Source of the DNA: Neobacillus nitrireducens
GTDB taxonomy: Bacteria; Bacillota; Bacilli; Bacillales; Cytobacillaceae
DNA length: 64,000 nt
Direction: 5' to 3'
Assembly: GCF_030915405.1 (NCBI RefSeq)
Contig: NZ_CP133262.1
Location: 2,604,001 to 2,668,000 of the forward strand
Positions 52,062 to 61,028 of the stretch are shown in pieces. Both the position numbers and the translations under genes were made by a program. The first letter of the stretch is position 1. Each line of letters begins with the position of its first letter. Below the pieces are notes generated by a model. The model saw only the letters and a program-made list of their open reading frames with translations, was not told where the DNA came from and did not search any database.

Positions 52062-53168
52062 TCATAAGGATGCGTCTCCTTTCTTCAATTTTATATATGG
52101 TCTTAATAAATAACTTGCTACTCTCAGTGGATTTATCCATTTGGTTTGAAACAATTTTTCACCCATGTCCCCTTGAAGTGCGTGGATAATTCGATTTAAT
52201 CCTTCATTGGATAACTGTTCCATCGCCCTTCGTAAAACGAGCGAATTAGCATAATTTTGACGATGAGGCTTCATTAACTCTTCATAATTCCCTAAACCAC
52301 ATAAATCATAGGCCGCATACACCCCGCTTATAATAGAAGCATATTGCCCAAAGCCCATAAATGGCATCATCGTTCCGAAACAATTCCCAACATAAAAGGT
52401 ATTACCAATCCGTGCTGACTGACAAATTCCCATAGGATACTTAGTTATTTGAAACTGGTCGGTTATCGGTAATTCTTGATTAAGCTGAGATCGCACCATA
52501 TCGTAAAATTTATCCCAAAGATTATTTATATTAAGATCCTTATTTTGGGGTAAGTCTGGAATGGCTAAAGAGATATTCGCTTCTTTTTCTGAATAGGGAA
52601 TAAGGAAACAATAGCCAAAAGGTGCAAGATCGTAATCAAGCCATGCTGTGACAGAATAACGATTAAAAACCCCTTCAACTGTTGCTCCTTTTATGGAAAC
52701 CGTTAAATCCTCTCTATAGTTCCTAGTCCTCTTCGAATATTCTCCGTCACCCGTTGCCAAAATGACATGGGAATAACTTGACAATAATTGTTCATAAGTT
52801 TTCTCGGAATTAAAGTGAATGGCTGCTTTTATTTGCTTTTCTAACTGCGATTCAAACGAATCCTGTTCCCTGCCTCGTACATTGGTAAACCCAAGGTGAC
52901 CTTCGATGACTGCTTTCTCATTTTTTGAAAAAAGCTCCATTCTCTGGATATTTGAAGTAGTTTTAAGATAAATTCCAAATTCTTCTGATAATGATGCAAT
53001 ACAATCATGAACGGGTCTTGAAAAAATAGATAATAGCACCTCTCCATTAACAAATCTATCACCCACCCTGCTACGCTTTTCATATATTGTTGGGGTGATT
53101 CCATTTTTCTCAAGCGTAATAGCACAAGCTAAGCCAGAAAGACCTGCACCCATAATTGCAACATCCAT
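52062..53168 (-). CDS. FAD-dependent oxidoreductase, geranylgeranyl-reductase-like
   Basis: 368 residues. N-terminal VAIMGAGLSGLACAITLEKN (GXGXXG) and YEKRSRVGDRF, VILATGDGEY in the middle, then the FAD-binding GNCFGTMMPFMGFGQYASII near 264 typical of the geranylgeranyl reductase/squalene-epoxidase-like flavoproteins. Substrate likely a lipid or isoprenoid (inference). Divergent from the next gene and 93 bases before the histidine kinase gene with no clear link. Confidence 0.8.
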   Translation of the reverse strand: MDVAIMGAGLSGLACAITLEKNGITPTIYEKRSRVGDRFVNGEVLLSIFSRPVHDCIASLSEEFGIYLKTTSNIQRMELFSKNEKAVIEGHLGFTNVRGREQDSFESQLEKQIKAAIHFNSEKTYEQLLSSYSHVILATGDGEYSKRTRNYREDLTVSIKGATVEGVFNRYSVTAWLDYDLAPFGYCFLIPYSEKEANISLAIPDLPQNKDLNINNLWDKFYDMVRSQLNQELPITDQFQITKYPMGICQSARIGNTFYVGNCFGTMMPFMGFGQYASIISGVYAAYDLCGLGNYEELMKPHRQNYANSLVLRRAMEQLSNEGLNRIIHALQGDMGEKLFQTKWINPLRVASYLLRPYIKLKKGDASL

Positions 53169-53465
53169 ATTTCTCCTCCAAAATGATTAATTACTTCTTA
53201 AAGTATCCCCAGAAAAAAGACAATCATTACTTGAATCTAGCGTGATAGCTACCCCTCCTTAAAAATAATGATACAAGGAATAGAGCATTTCTTTTGTAAG
53301 GAGAAATGTTTTTTTGTCTGACTTAACAACAAAAACATAACAAAATTTAATAAAAATTTATTGTAAAACAATAAATAGGATGTTAATATCAAATAAACAA
53401 CATATAACATTGTGAGGAAAGTTGGAATTAATTTGACAATGATTAGGGGAGGTATTAACAAGGAC

Positions 53466-54713
53466 ATGGACATGAACCATTTGATTATTGAAAATATTGC
53501 TAACCCCCATGAACTGGAGAGACTGTTTAGAAAAGACCCCAAAGCCTTCAAAAAGTCATTCTCACACGCATGGGAACAAAATCCTGATTCACACGTACTC
53601 GCCGTTTGGAATGAAAGATTGAATTTCAAGGAAACAGCACATACAGAGGAAGCATCTTTGCTTCAGAAAGGTTTCTTATTCATGGGCATTTTAGCCATAC
53701 TAGCCGGGATAAGCACCAGGACTATTTTCCATTTTGTCGAACAGCAAGCAATTGCTCCAATTAACCTTGCTTTCGGGATTCTACCCTTTATTGCAGCCTA
53801 TTTTGTATATAATAATCCCCCTAAAAAAAATATTCTTTATATCCTTGCATTGTTGTTCCTAACCTCGGGGATTTATCTAAATATGCTGCCATTAAATGAG
53901 AAAGACAGTATGATTCTTGTTTACTTGCACCTTCCCATATTCTTATGGGGATTGATCGGGCTTGCATTTTCGGGAAATGAATATTCAAAAGGCCATACAA
54001 GGTTAGCCTATCTTAAATTTAATTTGGAATTTTTCATACTTTACGCCAGCATGGCGATTAGTGGAATGCTGCTAACCCTATTAACCCTGCGGTTATTTAG
54101 CTTTGTTGACTTGGATATAGAAGACTTTTATTTTAGAAATGTCGTTTTATTTGGTGCTGCTGCTCTCGCTATTGTAGCTGCCTACCTGGTATCAATGAAT
54201 CTTAAACTTGCTAAGAATATTACACCATATATCGCTAAAATTTTTAGTCCTCTTGTCCTGGCCACATTGTTGGTCTATCTTATCACGGTTCTTTGGATAG
54301 GAAAAAATCCATTCATGGACAGAAATTTCTTGATAGCCTTTAATGGAATACTCCTTGGTGTTTTAGCCGTTACCATATTTTCAATAACCGAAAGCGGCAC
54401 AGACGAGAAAAAGAGCATTTTTGATTATATAAATTTTGCCCTTATTGTTCTTGCTCTTATTATTGACAGTGTGGCTTTGTCAGCCATTATATTCAGACTT
54501 TCTTCTTATGGGATTACACCAAACAGACTTGCAGTTTTAGGCGTAAACATACTTATCTGGGGAAATCTAATTTGGATCATGATCTCCTATATGCGTTTTC
54601 TACAAAACAAAACCGGACCTTCAACCATCCAAGATGCGGTTACTAAGTATTTGCCGGTCTACGGACTTTGGGCGGCTTTCGTTACATTTACTTTTCCACT
54701 AATTTTTAATTAG
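53466..54713 (+). CDS. Polytopic membrane protein, DUF4153-like
   Basis: 415 residues with the start taken at the ATG at 53466 (GGGGAGG is thirteen bases away, AAGG close by; a GTG/ATG further up is possible). A hydrophilic N-terminus of about 70 residues (ELERLFRKDPKAFKKSF) is followed by about eleven TM segments. FRLSSYGITPNRLAVLGVNI near residue 365 is like the conserved loop of DUF4153 proteins. Function unknown. The intergenic 53169-53465 holds only AT-rich sequence. Confidence 0.65.
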   Translation: MDMNHLIIENIANPHELERLFRKDPKAFKKSFSHAWEQNPDSHVLAVWNERLNFKETAHTEEASLLQKGFLFMGILAILAGISTRTIFHFVEQQAIAPINLAFGILPFIAAYFVYNNPPKKNILYILALLFLTSGIYLNMLPLNEKDSMILVYLHLPIFLWGLIGLAFSGNEYSKGHTRLAYLKFNLEFFILYASMAISGMLLTLLTLRLFSFVDLDIEDFYFRNVVLFGAAALAIVAAYLVSMNLKLAKNITPYIAKIFSPLVLATLLVYLITVLWIGKNPFMDRNFLIAFNGILLGVLAVTIFSITESGTDEKKSIFDYINFALIVLALIIDSVALSAIIFRLSSYGITPNRLAVLGVNILIWGNLIWIMISYMRFLQNKTGPSTIQDAVTKYLPVYGLWAAFVTFTFPLIFN

Positions 54714-54803
54714 AAAGGCTATGGATATGCTTCCGCCTAAGCGTCTTTTAGTTGAATTAATGCTGCTCGCGACTCAATTTAAATTCCAGTTTGCTTATGT
54801 AGA

Positions 54804-54836
54804 AAATCTCTCTAAAGGAAGAGGGATTTTTTTTTC
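54804..54836 (+). terminator. Terminator behind the membrane protein gene
   Basis: AAATCTCTCT pairs with AGAGGGATTT (one mismatch), then nine T. Confidence 0.7.
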
Positions 54837-54854
54837 GTACAAAAATTTGTCAAT

Positions 54855-54885
54855 ATGTAAAACATCTTTTGAAAACATTTTACAT
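54855..54885. promoter_or_regulatory. Inverted repeat upstream of the aminotransferase operon
   Basis: ATGTAAAACAT...and ACATTTTACAT arms, 31 bp in all, 76 bases before the aminotransferase start. Likely an operator for a regulator of this operon; regulator unknown. Confidence 0.5.
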
Positions 54886-54961
54886 TATGTCTGATGATAA
54901 TAGGGTCATAACCCTTCACAATAAAGATAGATGAAACAAATTTTAAAGGAGTGACTTAAGG

Positions 54962-56314
54962 ATGGAAAATGTTCAAACAGGTGAAAATTTAGTCACGAAA
55001 GATGAGAAATACTTATGGCATGGAATGAAGCCGTATAACCCGCAAGCTACTTCCATCATTCAAAAAGCGGAAGGTGCTTGGCTGACAGATATTGAGGGTA
55101 ATCGTTATTTAGATGCTATGTCGGGATTATGGTGTGTAAATGTTGGTTATGGAAGAGAAGAAATAGCCAAAGCCGCATATGATCAGCTTCTAGAGAACAA
55201 CTATACACCATTAACCAATGGGCATCCTACAGCGATTTTACTTGCTGAAAAAATTAGCAAGTTATTAGGTGGGGATTATGTAGTATTTTTCTCCAATAGC
55301 GGCTCGGAGGCAAATGAAACAGCCTTTAAAATCGTCAGGCAGTATCACCAGCAAAAAGGGCAAGGCAACCGTTATAAAATCGTCTCTCGTTATCGCGCCT
55401 ATCACGGGAACTCCATGGGAGCACTCGCAGCAACAGGGCAAGCAGAACGGAAATACAAATACGAGCCACTAGCACCTGGTTTTATTCATGTGAAAGCGCC
55501 TGATCAATATCGTAATAATGAGGATGGATTTGAGAAGGCAAGTGATTTACCTTCCGTTAAAGCAGTAGACGAAATCATGACATGGGAACATTCAGAGACG
55601 ATTGCGGCGATGATATTGGAGCCGATTATTACAGGTGGCGGGGTCATTATGCCACAGGATGATTACCTAAAAGGTGTAAAAGAAGTTTGCGAGAAGCATG
55701 GCGCCTTATTAATTGTCGATGAAGTTATTTGCGGCTTTGGACGGACAGGTAAAGCTTTCGGCCATCAACATTATGGGGTTCAGCCAGACATTATTACAAT
55801 GGCAAAGGGACTTACCAGCGCTTATATGCCACTTTCAGCAACGGCAGTCAAGAGAGAAGTTTATGAGGAGTTTACGAAAAGCGGGAATTATGACTTTTTC
55901 CGCCATATCAATACATTCGGAGGCTCTCCAGCGGCTTGTGCAGTGGCATTAAAAAATTTAGAAATTATGGAACGAGAAAATTTATTTGAACAATCGACCG
56001 AAATGGGTACGATTTTAATAGAAGAATTAAAAGCTAGAATTTCACATCATCCTAACGTTGGGGATATTCGCGGAAAAGGATTGCTGATTGGAATTGAGCT
56101 TGTCGAAGACCGCAATACAAAAAATCCTTTACCGGTAGACAAGGTCAATCAAGTGATTGCTAAGTGCAAAGAACAAGGATTAATAATTGGAAAAAATGGT
56201 GTAACCGTCGCAGGATACAACAACGTATTAACGTTATCTCCACCATTAAATATTACGCTGGAGGAAAAAGATTTTATTTTAACAAACTTAGTTCAAGCCA
56301 TTGAATCATTATAA
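54962..56314 (+). CDS. Class III (omega) aminotransferase
   Basis: 450 residues behind AAAGGAG. PLP enzyme with FFSNSGSEANETAFKIVRQY near 108, the Asp-containing LLIVDEVICGFGRTG near 244 and the PLP Lys in TMAKGLTSAYMPLSA near 279. Such enzymes transfer the amino group of beta-alanine or GABA-like amines to pyruvate or another 2-oxoacid. The next gene encodes a CoA-acylating semialdehyde dehydrogenase, so the pair fits conversion of beta-alanine to malonate semialdehyde and then acetyl-CoA (inference). Confidence 0.9.
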   Translation: MENVQTGENLVTKDEKYLWHGMKPYNPQATSIIQKAEGAWLTDIEGNRYLDAMSGLWCVNVGYGREEIAKAAYDQLLENNYTPLTNGHPTAILLAEKISKLLGGDYVVFFSNSGSEANETAFKIVRQYHQQKGQGNRYKIVSRYRAYHGNSMGALAATGQAERKYKYEPLAPGFIHVKAPDQYRNNEDGFEKASDLPSVKAVDEIMTWEHSETIAAMILEPIITGGGVIMPQDDYLKGVKEVCEKHGALLIVDEVICGFGRTGKAFGHQHYGVQPDIITMAKGLTSAYMPLSATAVKREVYEEFTKSGNYDFFRHINTFGGSPAACAVALKNLEIMERENLFEQSTEMGTILIEELKARISHHPNVGDIRGKGLLIGIELVEDRNTKNPLPVDKVNQVIAKCKEQGLIIGKNGVTVAGYNNVLTLSPPLNITLEEKDFILTNLVQAIESL

Positions 56315-56344
56315 AGCTTTTAAAATCGAGAGGAGAACGGGTAG

Positions 56345-57859
56345 ATGACTAACATTACTGACGTGAAAGAACTTACACATTTTATTGATGGAAAAATGAT
56401 CAAAGGTGAAAGCGGCCGTTTTTCAGACGTGTTCAATCCAGCAACAGGCGAAATCATTGCGAAAGTACCATTGGCTTCCTCCAATGAAGTGAAAAGTGCC
56501 ATAAAAAAAGCAGAAGCTGCCTTTCCGGCATGGCGTGATCTCTCCGTTGCAAAGCGTGCAGAAATTGTCCTGAATTTCCGTAACTTACTAAAGAATAATA
56601 AAGATAAAGTAATCGAATTAATCTGTACCGAAAGCGGGAAAACAGAAGAAGACGCAATGGGTGAAATTACTCGTGGATTAGAATCAGTAGATTTAGCGAT
56701 TAATGCGCCTCATTTCATGAAGGGGGAATATTCAGTTAATGTAGGCGGACAAATTAATGCCTATTCAGCTAAATATCCACTTGGTGTAGTGGCAGCCATC
56801 TCTCCTTTTAATTTTCCAATCATGGTGCCATTAGCACAAACAAGCATGGCAGTAGCCGTTGGAAATGCGGTAATTTTAAAAGCTTCTGAACGCGTACCAA
56901 TGACCGCTTTATATATTAGTGAATTATGGAAAGAAGCCGGCCTGCCAGATGGTATTTGGACAGTAATTAATGGTGATAAAGAGGCGGTAAATGAACTACT
57001 TGAAAATCCCGCTGTACAGGCCATTTCATTCGTTGGGTCTACACCAGTAGCACATTACATTTATGAAACCGGTGCTAAATATGGCAAACGCGTGGTTGCC
57101 TTAGGTGGCGGAAAAAATAATATGGTCGTTATGCCAGATGCTGATTTAGAACAAGTAGCGAATGCTTTCATTAGTGCAGGGTATGGGGCGGCCTCACAAC
57201 GGTGTATGGCCATTTCTACCTTAATGCCAGTCGGACAAGAAACGGCTGATCGCTTGGTAGCAATTTTAAAAGAAAAGGTTGACCGCTTAAAAGTAGGTGC
57301 TTTTAATGACGGTGCAGATTACGGACCAGTTATTTCCTTGCAAGCAAAAGAAAATATCTTAAAAGCCATTGACCTCAGTGAAGAAGAAGGGGCAACCTTC
57401 GTTTGTGATGGCCGTAATAAAGACATTACCAAAAATGACGGCGGATTCTTCCTGGCACCAACATTGCTTGACCATGTGAAACCAGGAATGAAAATTTATG
57501 ATGAAGAAGTATTCGGTCCTGTTCGTAATATTGTCCGTGTAGATAGTTTAGAGGAAGCCATCAAATTAATTAATCAGCAAGAATTAGCAAATGGTGTAAC
57601 GATCTTTACCAATAATGGGCTGGCAGCTAGAAAATTCACAACTGAAATTGATGTAGGAATGGTTGGTGTAAATGTACCCATTCCGATCCCAGTAGGCTTT
57701 CATAACTTTGCTGGATTTAAGGGCTCAAGATTCGGCGACGGGCAAATGTTTGGCCCAGACCAAGCACGGTTCTATACGAAGACCAAAACAGTTTCAGAAC
57801 GCTGGGTATCAGCAAGCGAAAACAGTAGTTTGTCATTTGCATTCCCTAGTAATAAATAA
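56345..57859 (+). CDS. CoA-acylating methylmalonate/malonate-semialdehyde dehydrogenase
   Basis: 504 residues, aldehyde dehydrogenase fold. Catalytic Cys in GAASQRCMAIS near residue 287, NAD site SPFNFPIMVPL near 153, and FVGSTPVAHYI. The usual general-base Glu motif (ELGGK) is replaced by ALGGGKNN, as in CoA-acylating MmsA/IolA enzymes, and the C-terminal MVGVNVPIPIPVGF is diagnostic for that group. It turns malonate or methylmalonate semialdehyde into acetyl- or propionyl-CoA. Thirty bases behind the aminotransferase, sharing its transcript. Confidence 0.9.
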   Translation: MTNITDVKELTHFIDGKMIKGESGRFSDVFNPATGEIIAKVPLASSNEVKSAIKKAEAAFPAWRDLSVAKRAEIVLNFRNLLKNNKDKVIELICTESGKTEEDAMGEITRGLESVDLAINAPHFMKGEYSVNVGGQINAYSAKYPLGVVAAISPFNFPIMVPLAQTSMAVAVGNAVILKASERVPMTALYISELWKEAGLPDGIWTVINGDKEAVNELLENPAVQAISFVGSTPVAHYIYETGAKYGKRVVALGGGKNNMVVMPDADLEQVANAFISAGYGAASQRCMAISTLMPVGQETADRLVAILKEKVDRLKVGAFNDGADYGPVISLQAKENILKAIDLSEEEGATFVCDGRNKDITKNDGGFFLAPTLLDHVKPGMKIYDEEVFGPVRNIVRVDSLEEAIKLINQQELANGVTIFTNNGLAARKFTTEIDVGMVGVNVPIPIPVGFHNFAGFKGSRFGDGQMFGPDQARFYTKTKTVSERWVSASENSSLSFAFPSNK

Positions 57860-57920
57860 TACAGTCAGTTCCGGTACACCACTGAGAAATGTCGATTAAT
57901 TGCTGGACATTAGGGTCAGT

Positions 57921-57954
57921 CCCCCGCTATGATATCATGCTGAAGCAGCGGGGG
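57921..57954. terminator. GC-rich hairpin behind the dehydrogenase gene
   Basis: CCCCCGCT and AGCGGGGG arms. It partly resembles the GGGTCAG-type dispersed repeat (AGGGTCAGTCCCCC). No long T run. Confidence 0.55.
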
Positions 57955-58047
57955 ATAATCTTTCATTACTTCACTTTAATGCATCAAGTTAGGGACATTT
58001 TTTGGTTCTCCGTGACCGTTTTTTTTTGCAAATTACTACTTTAATAG

Positions 58048-58983
58048 TTATTTCAAATCAGATTTCGAAATATCCGCCTCAATCCTGCTCATGAACTCTT
58101 CTGCTGCGCTGTAGCCTTGCTGCCTTAGATACCAATTATTAGCTGCTGCCTCAATTAAACCCGCCACATCACGTCCAGGCTGGAGTTGAATTTCGATCGA
58201 TGGAATCTTAACACCCATATATTCTATATATTGAGGGTCCTGGTCCAATTCATTATTCAAGTCATCTTTTTGCCATTTCGTTAAATGAATATCAAGCACA
58301 ATTCGTGATTCATCTTGAAAAGCTTTGCGCCCGTATAAGCGAACCACGTTAAGCAGCCCAATACTGCGAAGCGCCAAAAATTCTTTAGCTTTTTCATCAT
58401 GTGTACCGAGAATGGTTTGCGGGCCAAGCTTCTTCAGGACAACAATATCATCAGAAACGAGCCGGTGTCCTCGAAGGATTAGTGTATGTGCTGTTTCGCT
58501 TTTCCCTACCCCTGAATTACCGCGGAGTAAAATCCCGATGCCGGACACATTCATACAAACGCCATGAACCGTCATTTCTGGTGCTAATTCCTTCACCAAA
58601 TACGCATCCAATTTAGGGATAAACTCTGAAGTTGTCTCCGGCTTGTTTGTTAGTAACAACGGGATCCCTTGTTCAACACAATGATGTGTTAAGTAGGTAA
58701 GTCCCTCTTCACCAGCCGTCACAATAAAACATGGCGGGTGATAGTGAACGATATTTCCAATTCGAATTTTCCGTTCCTCTTTCGTTAACTTATGTAAATA
58801 GGTAATTTCCTTTTTTCCTAGAATTTGAACTCGTTCCATTGGAAAAAAATCAAAATGGCCAACAAATTCCAGGCCAGGGCGATGCACCCGTGATTGTGTA
58901 ATCATTTTCTGCAGTTGATTTTCCCCAGTTACAACTTTCAATGAAAACTTCCGAACCAAGTCTTCGACTGTAATTTTTTTCAC
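58048..58983 (-). CDS. hprK: HPr kinase/phosphorylase, probably a paralogue
   Basis: 311 residues, start GTG. N-terminal domain about 1-130; Walker A loop GNSGVGKSE near 154, the catalytic HRLVSDDIVVL near 175 and the C-terminal HprK signature IEIQLQPGRDVAGLIEAAA near 260 are all present, so catalytic activity is expected: ATP- or PPi-dependent phosphorylation of Ser46 of HPr, the signal for CcpA. In Bacillus the housekeeping hprK is followed by lgt; here it stands alone, suggesting a second copy. Whether it is the only one cannot be judged from the window. Confidence 0.9.
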   Translation of the reverse strand: MKKITVEDLVRKFSLKVVTGENQLQKMITQSRVHRPGLEFVGHFDFFPMERVQILGKKEITYLHKLTKEERKIRIGNIVHYHPPCFIVTAGEEGLTYLTHHCVEQGIPLLLTNKPETTSEFIPKLDAYLVKELAPEMTVHGVCMNVSGIGILLRGNSGVGKSETAHTLILRGHRLVSDDIVVLKKLGPQTILGTHDEKAKEFLALRSIGLLNVVRLYGRKAFQDESRIVLDIHLTKWQKDDLNNELDQDPQYIEYMGVKIPSIEIQLQPGRDVAGLIEAAANNWYLRQQGYSAAEEFMSRIEADISKSDLK

Positions 58984-59196
58984 CTTATATTCACCGTCCT
59001 AAAAGCCTTTCTATAGTTGAATTATACTTAATAAAAGTGGAAACGTCATCCATTTATGAACTGATTTCCATGTGGCTGCTTTATTCTATGGACAACGTAC
59101 CCACTTTTGTACAAGGCAATCATTAATATAGAGATTTTATGTAAAATTACGCTTCAATCGTGGAACATTCATCATCTATTAGTCGATTGAACTCTT

Positions 59197-59322
59197 CAAT
59201 GAGCGAATTTTATAGTTCTATGAGCGAATATTGGGGTTCTATGAGCGAATATTGGGATTCAATGAGCGAATATTGGGATTCAATGGGCGAATTTCGTAGT
59301 TCTATGAGCGAATTTAAGAAGC
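59197..59322. repeat. Tandem 21-bp repeat, six units
   Basis: Units of 21 bp start at 59197, 59218, 59239, 59260, 59281 and 59302, consensus C(A/T)ATGAGCGAAT followed by variable bases ending TT. The reverse complement is the family at 1893-1997. Because 21 is a multiple of three it leaves a frame open (repeating MSEYWDS), but there is no ribosome binding site, so I treat it as non-coding. The rest of 58984-59426 is without a gene. Confidence 0.85.
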
Positions 59323-59426
59323 AACATTTTTTTAAAAAAGTTGTAAGAAAAAACACCTTACTATTTCTGCTAAGGTGCCTGTTAGGTTTGAGTACTCTTT
59401 TAATAAGAACTGTTCCCATAGTTTCC

Positions 59427-60335
59427 CTATAAAATAAAATTTGCAAAAGTATATAATATGGCAATGCTAATTAAAATGGTTATATTTGATATGGTGGCAA
59501 TTAAGCGGGTGCTGCTGGTGCTGTATTTAAATTCAACGGCAAAGGTTAAGGCGGATGCTGCAACAGGTAGTAACAGCCCGATTAAGACCGTGAATCGATA
59601 CATCTGATTGTAAGGAAGGAATAAGTACAAACCAAATCCAAAAAGTAAACCTAAACCATACCGGAAGGTTAAAAATTTCAACATAGGTTTAATAAATTGT
59701 TTGTCCAATTTAAAATTTAAATAAAGTCCTAATAATAATAAGGATAAGGGCATATTGGCTTTAGAGATTGTACTTGCCACATTAATAATCGTATCCGGTA
59801 ATTGGATGTGACTAAAATTTAAAATACTAGCAATTAGGTAGGTCATTAACGGAATCGACTTGCCAAGTTTTTTTAGAATTTCTATCGGTTTAAGTTTAAG
59901 ACCTTCTGCCGAAAAATAGCTTCCTAAAATATAGGCAATACCAAAAACGACAAATGATGTTCCAACATCAAACATACTAAAATAGGTTAATCCTTCCATC
60001 CCCCATATGGCAAAAACTAAAGGAAAGGCAAATAAGCCTACATTAAATCCGGAAAGCATCAGGAAGGAACCTTTCAGTTCCCTTTCCTCATTTTTAAAAA
60101 CCAATAAGCCTAGACAGGCGGTGATAAGGCCATAAATAAGGACGATCACTGGCAATAAAATTAATGATGTTTCTATTTTTACAGAATCGAATGTGACAAG
60201 AACTAAGGCCGGAAGGGAAATTTTAAAGATAATTTTTGAAATGACTTCTCCATCTTTTTCTTTTAAAATATTTAAACGCTTCAATAGGTACCCAAGGGCA
60301 ATGATGATAATAATATAAAGAAATTCCTGATTCAT
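59427..60335 (-). CDS. AEC-family auxin efflux carrier-type transporter
   Basis: 302 residues, ten TM helices, with the family's conserved central regions: KISLPALVLVTFDSV near residue 31, LSGFNVGLFAFPLVFAIWG near 94, and SKANMPLSLLLLGLYL near 188. AEC carriers export or import organic acids such as malate. Single gene with GAGGAG site. Substrate unknown. Confidence 0.85.
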   Translation of the reverse strand: MNQEFLYIIIIIALGYLLKRLNILKEKDGEVISKIIFKISLPALVLVTFDSVKIETSLILLPVIVLIYGLITACLGLLVFKNEERELKGSFLMLSGFNVGLFAFPLVFAIWGMEGLTYFSMFDVGTSFVVFGIAYILGSYFSAEGLKLKPIEILKKLGKSIPLMTYLIASILNFSHIQLPDTIINVASTISKANMPLSLLLLGLYLNFKLDKQFIKPMLKFLTFRYGLGLLFGFGLYLFLPYNQMYRFTVLIGLLLPVAASALTFAVEFKYSTSSTRLIATISNITILISIAILYTFANFIL

Positions 60336-60372
60336 TAAAAAAGTACGCTCCTCTATGATGGATCTTTGTTTT

Positions 60373-60816
60373 TCATTGATTTAAAATTGCTTGTTTAAAT
60401 AGTTGCCTAAATTGCTCCCGGTCTTCAGCAGTAAAAGGCTTCGGTCCCTTAGTTCGTTTTCCACTTTTTCGAGCCATGGCACTTAAATAACGTGTTTGTA
60501 ATAATTGATCAATATTTTCATTAGTATAGCGAAACCCCTTATGGTGAAGAACGATGCATCCTTTGGCTAAGCCCAGCGATGCAAGACCATAATCTTGCGT
60601 CACTATAATATCCCTTGCTTGGGCCAGCTTCATAATCCGATAATCGGCCGCATCCGCTCCAGAGTCAACATATATGATTTCCACTCCTTGAGGCTGCTCC
60701 GCATTAGAATAGTGAGAAAAGCTCGTCACAAGGATAACAGGTAACCCTGCATTCCTTCCTTCCAAAATAATAATATCTTTTACCGGACAAGCATCCGCAT
60801 CCACATAAATTTTCAT
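60373..60816 (-). CDS. UPF0178/YaiI family protein (DUF188)
   Basis: 147 residues with the family core: [12 protein letters not shown] at the start, [18 protein letters not shown] near 49, [15 protein letters not shown] near 72 and [10 protein letters not shown] near 120. The Asp-rich arrangement resembles PIN/NYN-type nucleases, but activity is not established. AGGAGAG site before the ATG. Confidence 0.9.
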   Translation of the reverse strand: MKIYVDADACPVKDIIILEGRNAGLPVILVTSFSHYSNAEQPQGVEIIYVDSGADAADYRIMKLAQARDIIVTQDYGLASLGLAKGCIVLHHKGFRYTNENIDQLLQTRYLSAMARKSGKRTKGPKPFTAEDREQFRQLFKQAILNQ

Positions 60817-60917
60817 CTTTATCTCTCCTGTAACGAAGTTCGAATTAATGTGATACTATTGCTAAATTAAGCTTTTGTCAAACTTTGTAAGCACAGGGGC
60901 GCTTCTATTTACCAACT

Positions 60918-60930
60918 GGTGTCAGGCACC
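60918..60930. repeat. Short GGTGTCAGGCACC palindrome
   Basis: A 13-bp palindrome of the GTGCCTGAC family, followed by a partial second arm (AAAGGCACC). A degenerate or minimal form of the dispersed repeat. Confidence 0.55.
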
Positions 60931-60952
60931 AAAAAGGCACCAAAACATAAAA

Positions 60953-61008
60953 AAATCCCCTTCCTCACTTTTGTTTACATTGGGTAAATAAAGTGAGAGA
61001 GAGGATTT
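60953..61008 (-). terminator. Terminator of the nupC-like operon
   Basis: AAATCCCCTTCCTCACTTT pairs with AAAGTGAGAGAGAGGATTT with a few mismatches; T run on the minus strand, 20 bases past the NupC stop. Confidence 0.75.
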
Positions 61009-61028
61009 GAATCTTCATTATTAAATAA

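Noticed and set aside
59160..59432. Open frame of about 90 codons with repeating MSEYWDS
   Set aside because: It arises because the repeat unit (21 bp) is a multiple of three; there is no ribosome binding site, and the family at 1893 is oriented and framed differently.
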